Origin: Chaetorhynchus papuensis
Taxonomy: Eukaryota; Chordata; Aves; Passeriformes; Rhipiduridae
Length of the DNA: 64,000 bases
Direction: 5' to 3'
Assembly: GCA_013396525.1 (NCBI GenBank)
Contig: VWYX01000782.1
Span: 62,001 to 126,000 of the forward strand
Shown here in pieces: positions 39,001 through 51,000 of the stretch. Each line of letters opens with the position of its first letter. Position 1 is the stretch's first letter. The notes under the pieces were generated by a model that saw nothing but the letters and a program-made list of their open reading frames with translations, was not told where the DNA came from and made no database searches. Made by a program: the position numbers and the translations under genes.

Positions 39001-42000
39001 TTAAATTCTAATAAAAAATTCACTCTGTTCACAAAAATTATCTGAAATATTAAGATTGCTGGTTTTGTAAATAAAGTCATATAAATAAGGAGAAGCAGAA
39101 GACAAAGGCTACTGTGCTCTACTCTTCCTAAAAGTGAACAGTTCTGACTAAGCTCACTTTTAGTTCTTTCAACCAACTGTCTTTATTCTGCAAAACAAAA
39201 AAACATGAACATCCTTCTCAGTGTTTCTCCAGCCTCTGGCAAGCACGAGGCCTCTCTCAGGACGACTCAGCTGCAAGTGCATCCCTGCAGCTTCCAGCTG
39301 CAGAGTCAACGCAAGCTTCGGTTCCCGTCACACCCCTGCAAGTGCCACCTGTGCACACATTCCCTCTAAAGCTGCTTCAGGACCTCTGCTCTATGAAGAG
39401 CTGCACATCTGGTCCATCTGTCTAATCCCAATGCTTCTTAACTTTCTCAGAAACTACCCAATGCCAGGTTATGAAACACACGGTTCTGCTACTTAGGACA
39501 GTTCTGTTTTTCAACTTTACGCACTTTCCCTTTTCCACTGAGACAGTATTTTTAACATGTTGCTCTGTCACAACTTCACTGTAAGCAGGTAGCAGACTCC
39601 TGTGAATGCTGAAATTACACCCTTCCCCTCCAGTTCTCCTAATCAGCTTGAGAATTAGTGAAGTACAAACACAAATCCTCAGCTCAAAGTTTTCTGCATG
39701 CATAAGCCTGTTTTGTTTTCCATAAGGGAGGAAATAATGGAATCTAACACATTGAACACTTCTCCCCCGGCAATGGAAAGGATGCTGTGGCACTGCCTGC
39801 ATCAGTGACACACCTGCAATGCCACTATTTACTGGAGATCTTAATGAAATATGCACCCCTACAGTTTTTCACGCTGTGCGATGGGGACTGATCACAGCGT
39901 GCCTCCAGCATCCTTCCCTCCCTCATTCTCTCCTCCCTCTGCTTCTCCAAAATCTGTGCAATGTTTACACAGCCCCTTTTCCAACAGCAAGGAAGGGGAT
40001 GGATTCAGGCTGAGGTTGCCTTTTGCAGTGCTGAAGCAAAGTACTGTGTGATGTGGGGGGCAGCCATTCAGACCACAATGAATAATCCTGAATAGAGAGC
40101 CAGAGGAAAAGAGAGGAGAGACAGCTCCCTTCCTAGTTACAAGACAAATGTTGAGGTAAAAAATGTAACTGCAAGTAGTTGACAAAACTGCAAAGGTAAC
40201 CTGGTAGATCAAGCCAGTACTGCTCACTAGCGCAAGTCACTGCGTGCTGTTAGCGACACAGAGATCCCAGAACAGACTCCTGCCTGAGGCACAAAGCCTC
40301 CCTGGCACTTCCCATGAGAAAAGAGAAACACAAAACCTTAGGTCAAATACAGAACTGCACCTTGAAGTGATCTAAAGTCATGTTGTTATTGCAAAGGGTG
40401 ATTTGATATTTTTCCTCCTGCTCCTAAATTCCCTCCTGATCAGGTATTTGGGACTTCTCCTTTATTCCGGCACTTGTTCTTAGTCAGGTACACAGCCAGG
40501 CCCGGAGAAGAACAGCAGTACTAGCATGGGATGCAGAATTGAGACTTCCATACCCAGATGTTTTGGGGGCAGGGAAATAACAGAACACTCTTTACAACAC
40601 CACAGGTGAAGCCAGCAGTAAATCCACACCCATACGGCCAAGTCACATCTACTACACATCACCTCATCCCCAGCTCATGCGGGCCTGCTCTTACCCACCG
40701 TGGGAAACCCAGAAAAATGGTTTTCCTCTATGGCTGGGAAAAAGAAATTAAAGTGAGCTTTTTTTTTAAAACTGAGCTTTTAACACAGGGTCAGATACAA
40801 ATCACAGTAAAACTCAGCCATATTAGTGTGCAACTGCAAAAACTGATATAAGTATGGAAACCAGGTAAATACAACATGTTCCTAGCATCCAACCCTGAGA
40901 TGTAATCCAACAGTGAAAACTTTACAAATCCAACGACTTTTTTTTTTGTTTAATAACAACCAGATCCAATAAATGAGTAGAAAACTTATATGAGGTCACA
41001 TATAATTCCCCATGGGAACAGGCTTTTTCAACCATGGCCATTTGAGATTTATCAGAACTCAACTGCAACTTTGGTACATTTCTTCTGTTGAGAGAGAGGG
41101 ACACTGAATCAGAATTCGTCTGTCGGATATTTGCAAGAGGAAAAGGTCACCAGGCTGATTATTTGTAATAGCACTGTCACTTTTGCAGCTACCTATTTAC
41201 TTTATTTACTTTACTCCATAAAATAATATAAGTAGGTAATAAAAGTGGGGAAGCAGCGGTAGATTTCAAGCTGTTCTCCCATCCCTTCTTTATGGCAAAA
41301 AACTTAATTAGGCAAGAAGGCTGTGAATCTAGCTAGAAATTCTTACATCTCTTAATCTTGAGCAAAACAATTAATTTTACATTTGTAACATCACAGCTTT
41401 ACTTGCACTTTGTGAAAATCAGCCTGTTGCCAGAACTGAAGCAAAGAAACAACTGGATCAAAAGGTTATCTGTAATCTGAAAATACAAGTTGATGGTATT
41501 TGAAAGAGCAGCTGGCTAAAGAAATTGGTTTGTTCCATGCACATTTTTCTCTAGTCTTCCATAAAATTAAACAAAGCCAATGAAACACAATTTCTACCAA
41601 TTCAGATTGTTATGAAAGATGGGATAATATCCTCATGGAGACCGATGATTCCCACTCTTAGTGCAAGGTAAGTTACAGCAAACCTGCCATCATTAAGGGA
41701 TAGATCATTGCACGAAGTCAAATGCTACCAAGTGCAAATAATTAAAAGCCATGGAAAAAAAGTTACTCTAACAGTACAATAACCAGAAGCTGATAATGCC
41801 TAAAAGAAAAATGTAGCAGGTCAAAGTACAGCAGTTACTTGTTGGTTCCCAGTAAGCATTTGAACTGAGCTTCATGGCAATAAAACTTTACATGCAACAA
41901 CACAACCCAAAGCACAGACCTCTGTCCATGGCACGGACAAGAATCACATACCAGGGACTGTCTCCTCCTAAACCTGCCTCAAGGCTTCCCAGAATGTTTT

Positions 42001-45000
42001 GAAAGAAGTGCTGCTGCCCAGACAACAGGTCCCAGACTATCCCCAAGAAGTGAGCTTTGGGAACCTAAGGCTGGGCCACTGTGGACCCTGTATCTGGCTC
42101 CTCTCAGTTGGTCTCACTGTAGAAGCCTTTTTGTCTCAAACTTTGCAATTTTTCCTGAAATTAGAAAGATTTTTCAAAGCTGTGTCCTTCCCCCAGGTCG
42201 TGCAAGAGCCTTTCACCAGGATCAGTGCCAAACAGTAAGGCACGTTTTAATTCTGGAAATGCCTAAAAGCCATGAAGTATTTAAGAGCATTGAGGAAAGG
42301 TTTTAACCCTAGATAGAGTAGGAGATAATAAAACAAACCACCTGCTTCTTATGACTGCTTTAAGCCAATAAGAGAGTTGATACAGAATATGATCCATCTA
42401 AGAATACAGAGTCTTAAATATGTTCCTATTTCCCCTTTTTATTATCTAGAGAAAATAATGTGATTTTTAAAAAGTATAGCAAGTAGCAAGTATCACTACG
42501 TATTATGGCTGCTAGGGAGGGTATTTTATTAACAATTAACATATAAATATCTAAGAATCCTAAGTAAATGAACACTGGAATAAAAAACCTATGGTTTTAT
42601 ATTCCATAGTTTTGAATGAAACATGCACTCAGCTGGGTTGAAAAAAGTATTTTGTGGGCTTTGCCTCAAAATGCTCTCCAAGTTTCAGAGGAACCATGTG
42701 ATTCAGGCATGGGTTAGTCACATCCCAAAAATTCCAAGGGGCTCATTCACTGTTAAAAGAAGTTCTCACACACAGCAACAAAACAGTCACAAAAAGGCAT
42801 GCTTTCAGATATTTGAAATATCACCATGCTAATTTTAGGATAAAGGAGAAGGGGGGCACAAGGCAGGTCACATATTCATGTCCAGCTTTCCCCAAAATGA
42901 GCCGTTTTTGTAGAAAAATACAAACAACAGCACACGGACCCAAGACAGCTTCTTTAAGTACTCTGCTTGCATGACACCTTATTTTTCCACTTACTTGTCG
43001 TTTTTAGAAAGGATTTTTTTCTGGAGACACCAGATGCCTCTGTAGTTTCATATTTGGATAGATTAAATAATAAATAAGGCTGACTAAAGCTAAGACTTTT
43101 CAGTTGAATGAGTCAGCCCTAAATAATTTCTTTCTTAGAGAAACTGGAAGACTTCCTTTTCTTTTAATTGAGGTTACACACTGGAACTTCTGTGTTCACA
43201 GAATAAACATGATTTATTCCATTCATGCCTGTTGCAGGGAGATCTAAATGTTTTCAATCTATCACTCTCAAAGGTTTAAGCTGCACTCTAAGTAAAAGCT
43301 ACATTTCAAGTGATCTTCCCTAAAAAGCCCTAAATCGAAAGCAGTTTTTGTACTGAACAAGAGAGTTATTGGGAGACAAATTTTCGTTTTAGCTCTAAAA
43401 TGTGCTATTTTACAAAAGAAGCAGATGAAGAACACTGGCTTAAGGTTCAGATATTTTTTCTGATTCGTGATTTAAAAGATATTTGTGCATGACACCTATT
43501 TTGTATTCATCACATGTTTAAACACATGCAAAAGACAAAACAAATTTTAATTGGAGCAATCTTATTTTACCTTTTGCAGGAAAAGGCAAAGGCAGCTGAC
43601 TAAAAAATATTTTTCAACAATAGTATTATTTCTGCATTGTATTTGGACCATGTAATTTTATGCACATCACTTTCTGAGAAAAAAGCAGAAGGTAGCTGAC
43701 ACTGAGCTGCTTCAAAAAAATGTTGTTTCACAGTCTGAAATCTCTGGTCAAGTATTAACTAGAAACTATAGTATAGTGCAGCAGTTTCCACAAGACCTAT
43801 GCTTGCATACCTTGGTCAAATTAAGAGTAAGTACCTGAAGATGTAGATCACTGAAATTCTTGAGACTGAAGGCTTTATATGAATACGAACAAAAACCGTG
43901 TACTTTTATTTCCTGCAGCAATACATGCCAAATGCATCAAAACAAGCATGCAGGAAGTCTGTCAAACCAGCAGCCTGCTGGCCTTATGCAATGCACATCT
44001 CAGCAAACACACTCTTCTGTTTGGGTTTTTTTTACTGTACCAAAAGCACTGGTCGTCTCTGGTGACTCTACCTCCTCTGCTGGATTCTCAAGTGGTACCA
44101 GTGGTTTAGGATACCTGAATGCTACAACAAGTTTTCAAAAGCAAAACAGCAATCAGTCATTACTTAAAATCTTTCAATCAATACTGGAGCATCCACCAGC
44201 AAAAAAAAGATCCTTTATAAATATTAAGACTGGATTTCTGTGGGTTTTACACCAATTCCACTTGATTGTTTGCAGGGTTTTCTCTGCAAAAACATAAAAC
44301 AAAGTTTCTGCATTCTGCTTTAAGTTACATGAGCAGGTAAAATTTCTGAAAATGGAAGCAAATCAAACCACAATAGCAAAAACAACATGAAATTCAGAAA
44401 ACATTACCTTGCTGCAAGTGGTTCAAAGGCAGACAGTTACAGCTGACATTTTCAGAGAGCAGTTTCAGAACTGTTTTACCATGAATGACCATGCACCAAT
44501 TTTCTTGTTTATGACATTAAACCTCAGCCCCTAAATTACCTAATAGTTTGGGTTCTAAGGGATTTAATGATCATCTAGCTCCAACTCCATGGGACACCTT
44601 CCACTAGATCTGGTTGCTTAAAGCCCCATCCAACCTGGACTTGTAGGAAGGGGGCACTCACAGCTCCTCTAGACAACTTTTGCCATTGTCTCACCACCCT
44701 CACAGTAAAGAATTTCTTCCAAACAGCTAATCTAAACCTACCCTCCTCCTCTTTAAAGCCATTCCCTCTTGTCCTATCACTCTATGTCTTCATGAAGTCC
44801 TCTCCAGTGCACTTGAAAACCCTGCTAACGTGCTGGAATGTGCTGTAAGGCATCCCCAGAGCCTTCTATTCTCCAGGCTGAATAGCCCAAACTTGTTCAG
44901 CCTGGAGAAGAGGAGACTGAGGGGAGATCTCACTGCAGTCTGCAGCTTCCTCACTAAGAGAAGCAGAGGAGCAGAGACTGATCTTTTGTCTGTGACAGGG

Positions 45001-48000
45001 CCCAAGGGAAAGGCCTGAAGTTGTGTCAGGGAAGGTTGAGGTTGGATATTAGGAAAAGGTTCTACACCCAGAGGGTGGCTGGGCCCTAGAACAGGCTCCC
45101 CAGGGAAGTGGTCACAGCACCAAGCCTCACAGAATTCAAGAAGTGTCTGGACAATGCTGTCAGGCACACAGTGTGGTTCTTGGGAGTGTCCTGTGCAAGG
45201 GCAGGACTTGGTTTCGATGAATCTTGTGGGTCCCTATAAATTCAGCATATTCTATGATTCTGTGATTCATGAGGTTCAGATGTTAATGAAAATGATCAGT
45301 AGAGCCTAAGTAGGACTTTTTCTTCTGCATTCTGCCTTCGTGAGAGGGCTCCAAGACTCAGGGTAGGAGGTAGGGAGTACATTAAAAAAAAAAGTTTCAA
45401 AAACAAGAAGTAGCACATTTTGCATCTGAAACACAATATTGCTTTCACCATGTACTATTTCTGAGTCAGTAGTGAGATTAGCAACAGTCCTGATGTAGGC
45501 TGCAATGGTCTAAGAACACAAAGGGACTCACATAGGCTGGCAAGAGTTTGTTATTTTACCAGCTTGACAGGGCACTTCAAACTTGTGAATTAGACACTTG
45601 TCAGCAGTCTGCCAGAAGACCTTTTCCTAGAATAGCAATCAAACACTAGAGTTAAAAAAAATTTATTGACCTAGGTCACAGCAAAGGAGAGAGAAGTAGA
45701 TGACATTGCTCCACGCACAGCATGGCATTCACCTGTATATGCTGGGTCTGTAAAGGAGAGAGGAAGAGAGAACTGTCCCCACCAGGTGCCATGGTACCTG
45801 TCAAAGCACAACAGCATAAACAGCTCCTCTTCTCCCAGCTCAGTGGGCTGAGGGCAGTCCTCACCACAAACCACACACTTGCACTGTGAAATCAATCTTC
45901 AAACAAGTACTTCCAGAAGGATGGAATAATGCTTTGTTGTGTTAACACATATTCAGTTCTAACAAAAAGAAGCACTAAAGTCCAAGTGGTTCTAAACCAC
46001 CATGGCAGATGAACCAGTTTGTTCATATTAGCAAGAAGCATCTGACTCATGCAATAGATGGAATCTTTTTCACAGGAGACTGTGTAGAGCATCTAAAAAC
46101 CTCAGTGAAATCTACTTGTCTTTCATGACATTGCACCTTTTGAATTAACTTTTCTTTGTAAAGCTGTGGAAGTAGAGGCACATGGGCTTAACACCACCTA
46201 AGCTATTCCAGTAAACTGGGGAGCTCATAAATTTAACACCAGAACATAAGCCAGCAAGGTTTCTTCTGACACCAAAGTAAGATCTCACCCAACAATGGCT
46301 AAAACCTTGCAAACTGCCTCATAGATTCTGCACCAGCTCTCAGCCCAAGTGATGCACAGAGGTGGAGCCCTTTACCTGCACACTACTCATGCTACTTTTT
46401 TTTTTTTTCTAACAAGAACAAGATGACGTAACTTGATCTTATGAACAGTTTTCTATCAGAATGCACTGTTTTGATCAGATTATTTATGTATCTCAAATCA
46501 TTATGTATGGTATGACATTCCAGTGCCTTCAAAGAGAACCTAACTAGAGACTGCACTCTCCAAAAGCTGCAAATTAAATGACAAAATCAGCTGTTAAGAC
46601 TCATTGCTATGGTGTTTTTGCCTGTTTTCCAGGTAATACACAACCTCAAAAGGCAGAGGAAGAAGAAATTCCACTTCAAAAGACCTTTTATTTAGTGATC
46701 ACATCACAAAAGTCTTCCACTAAAAATACAAAATGCAACTGGGTGCTTTCAAGGAATTGTGTTCAATGTGCATGCATTATATACCAAAACCATCTATTTT
46801 ATGTATTACATACACACATACATATAGTATATATACTTTATGTATAGGTACACAAAGATAGGAAAACAGGAATTCTTTTCCCACCTTTGCAGCAAAAGAT
46901 GGGAAAATAAAGGATTCTCTCAATATCAAGACCTGAGATTTCTTAGAGGCCCTAGGTAACCACTGTGTTAGTAATATTAATGAAAAGCAGTTAGATCTGG
47001 GCTCAAGAATATTGTACAGCAGCACATAAAAGACTAACAGTACTCCAGGAAGCAATAAAGACAAAGCAAAAATGCCAAGTTTAGTATTTTCCCTCCTCAT
47101 TACTAGCCTGCTGCACTGGTTACAAGTGCATCTTTCATGAATCATCTTATATCATACACTGGAAACTAAAGGGAGAAACCCCACATACAAGCTCCTTAAG
47201 AAGGAAGTTCCATCTTCTTCCTAACACCATTTTTGTCAATGGAATATTGCTACAAAAAGGTCAGAAGCATTAAATCATTCTCCATATTTTCTGAAAGATT
47301 TTACACTTTCATCTCCACCATGCAAGAAAGAAACATCAGAAATCTGACCATCTGAAGCCAACAAAACTAAGCCTTGATTATGGGGCACCACTTCTAGAAA
47401 CAAAAAGCAGGACTATTACATTTAAAATGAACTGGCCTACTTGCTACTCCAGTGCTCCTTTAACTATGAAAATAGAAATATACAAATTACTTGTTTTCAA
47501 GTCCACATGCACCATCTCCATCTAGTGTGGCTGGGTGTGGCTGACATGCTTACAAGAAACACAAGGTGAAATTTAACAACTTTGTTTCAAAGCTCTTCCT
47601 AGGAAAACTGGACACCTTATTCATCTTTCCAAGGTTCAAAAGGGAAAAAAAAATACTTTAATGCAGAAGGAAAACTAAATCCAGATGAAAAAGATTTGCA
47701 GCTGTCTTCAGAAAAAACAGCTCAGTGATGTTTAAATTTTAAAATGGTAAGATATAGATTATAGTCTAAATCAGGACAGTTTTCAAAATATTTTCTGAAA
47801 ACTATTCTATCAAGATTCACTTTAACAGTCTTCCCCCCAGCTTCTACTACGCAAAACATATCTACGAATTTAAACTCAGGCTTTTAGCTCTCAGCCATCA
47901 CATGCTCAAAGATAGAGCTCTGTCTACTGAAGCACTAAAACAAACAGCAGAATTTCAGTCAGTGTTTATTCATAATACAGATTGCTCAGCCAACTGCTAG

Positions 48001-51000
48001 CGCCCAGCATCTGGAAGCTCCATAGACCTCCAGGTAAGACAGGTGACAAGGTGATGGCAGGAACATATTCATAAACCTCTCCCCACCTACAGTTTTCGTG
48101 ACTACAGCACAAACAGATGTTTTAAGTTTCAAAAATGCTTCAGAGACTCCCCTAACTTACAGGTAACAGCTACAACTCACCTACCTGAGGACCGTCCTTC
48201 AGCGTAGCAGCCGCAGCAAAGGATGGGTTTCCCCGCAGCCTCTGCCATTAGCGGAGGCCACAGATAGTGTGTCCTGTCATATTTCGCGCTAGGGCAATTA
48301 GTTGGTGGAACTGCATCCTTCTGGTGGTAGGCCTGGGAATGGGCTGAGGAACTTGCCCCATTTGGTTCTTGATGTGCCCAGGTCTCCCCATATTGCTGAC
48401 AGCCTCCCCTAGCTGATATGGGGTCTGTTAGGGCACAGAAGAGGTAGTGAAGGAAGAAGGTCAAAACTTAACCCAAAAAGGACTGTGTTAAGAAGGGTAT
48501 GGACTAACATCTCCCGTTCCATAAAGAATTATGAAAAGATCACCAGCACAAAATAAGCTTAAGCACAACGGCAAAATGCACAGGCATTTCATGATTGAGG
48601 AAAGACTGATTTTTCAGACTCAAACAGAACACAGGAATTTACTCAGGCAGTAAAGAAGAGAATTTGAAGGCTGCAATTGGATCACTTTCATTGGAAATCA
48701 ACACAAAAGTACAATCTACGACCTCAGCTAAAGAATCAGCTGCTGGGAGCTACAGCATGCTGCCAGAAGATTGATAATAAACCCAACATCTCTAAAAGTT
48801 TTGTCTTGACTGAACTCATGAGTTGTAAAAATCAAAAGTGACACTAGTTGGTCGGAGAAAGTACTTTAAAAGCAAGTATCTCTCCCCTCATTTGCTACTC
48901 ACTCACAAACCTACTCCGGTCATTGCTACACCATTTCACCAGCAGGAAAGAGCAATCATACAAAGTATTTTCTAAACATAATAAAGCATTTAAGTACAGA
49001 ATACAAACATCTAGCTCAGAAAAGTCTCTAATTTTCTTTCCAGTGCAGCCCTTCTATCCACCTTGTCTTCTTCTGGCACTCCACAAGGCTGAGAGGGATA
49101 ACACATATCTGACACCCCTCTGCCCTTCTTCACGCAAAATCTGAATTCTTTCAATATCAACCCTCTGCAGAAAACAGCTATGGGCAATAGACTCAAGATA
49201 GGTTTTTTCTCCAATTTCTATTTAACAGACTTACTAGAAGCCTTTTTCAGTTACGATTTTTCTTTTTTTGTAACACATGAAGAAACAGAATTTCTTACAG
49301 GTAAAAGCTGACCGCTGTTACTATGCTGAAGTCTGGTAAAAATACCACATGAATAGAACTGGCTAAAGGAAAAGGTTATCTACAAAAAAAGTCTTATCAA
49401 GCTACTAGATGGGCAGATCAAGAATCTGACTCCAAGGATGAGGTCTGATGGCATTACAACACTTTATGCAGCCCTTACCTGTGAGACTACTAAGCCCACA
49501 ACTGAGATTTTGCTGAAACAATCTCTCCAGCAAGATTAACGATTACAGTTTCAGGCACAAGTGAACTGCAATTTCCACTAGTGGAATAAACTTAAAACCA
49601 ACTAATCTCCCATGCAGTAAAGTGTCTAAATTCAAACGAATGCTTTTGTTACTTTGCTTCTAAATCCGGAATCATCAGAAAGTCACAGTATTTTACACGA
49701 TAGACTTTCATATTATAACTAACAGCATCTGAGCAACAAGATATTAAATATGACCATCTGTTGATTTATATCTGTGTAAACGTTGAGACACTATACTGAA
49801 ATTTTAAAGTCTCATTCTGATATCCACCACACAATTCTCCAGGTACACAGCTCCATTCCGTTTAACCTGCCCAATAACTGATGAGACAGAAACTCACACA
49901 AAAACCTCATAGCAAGAACCCTTCAGAAGCTGCGAACGATTTATTTGGGAAGAGCATTAGTTGTTAGTATTAAAAAGTTAGTGTCAACTTCCAGCTCAAA
50001 GCATACTACCCTCTATGTTGCAAAACAAATACAACTGATTCACTGTCTGCAAAACAGAAGCGCTGCTGCTCCTGAAATGAGGGGTATAAGTGCACTACTC
50101 TCACTCTGACTAGAAACACGAGTGTTTATATGCAAGTGTACTACAAACAAAACCAAAGAGATACCTGAAAGGGTTCTGTCTCTTCACAAAAGCAGCACTT
50201 CTACAGCTGACCTCAAAACTTGTTCTCTGCCCACCCAAATTTTTTTCCAGACATCTACAGAGGAACCACAAGGAACAGAAATGCCCTTTCCAAGGGCACG
50301 CCACTATCAAAGTCACAAAGAGGCCTAGATCAAATGCACACTGATCTCTTAAGTACCCGCTATCATCTTCGCTGCAATAGGGATTGTGAATTACAGCTGA
50401 GGATCAGAACTAGAAGTAAGGAGGTTGTAATTAAGAGGATTTGATTTTGTCAGGTTTTGATTTGTTTAAGGAACAGTGTCAAGTTGGCAAGAACAGTTGG
50501 ATCAGACGAGAAAAATCACTGCGAATTACTTCAATTAGCGTTGCACGTTGTATTCAGAGATACATCTATAAACCTCCCCAGCACATACACACCTTCCCGA
50601 ATGAGAAACAATCCTTCCAAGAGGCAGCGCCGGCAGCTCTCTGTGCAGGGAAGTGTAACTCATGAATGAGCTCCCAGAGCAGCAGCAGCCTGGCGTCTCT
50701 TAAGAGGTCTGAAATCAATTTTCTGCTGCCCTGGTGTCAGGAGGATTTTTATGAGACACACTTTCCTACTCCCATTCCGAAAAATGGCCACCCGTGGCTG
50801 GCTGAAACACCCGGTGAGATGACAGACCCACCGAGGATTTGCCACACTGGGTCGATTTAAGTTCCGAAGGTGCTGCGGATGCTTCTGGAAACTACATTTC
50901 AGGTCGTGTGCCTCATTTACACCCGATTACGCGAACACACAGGGACGAGCGCCTCTCGATGCCTCGTCCTGCTGGAGTTTCCTACTCGCCCGAAGGAGTC

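Noticed and set aside
44790..45167. A 125-codon minus-strand open frame
   Set aside because: Lies entirely in the CR1 head-to-head pair and is translated repeat sequence.
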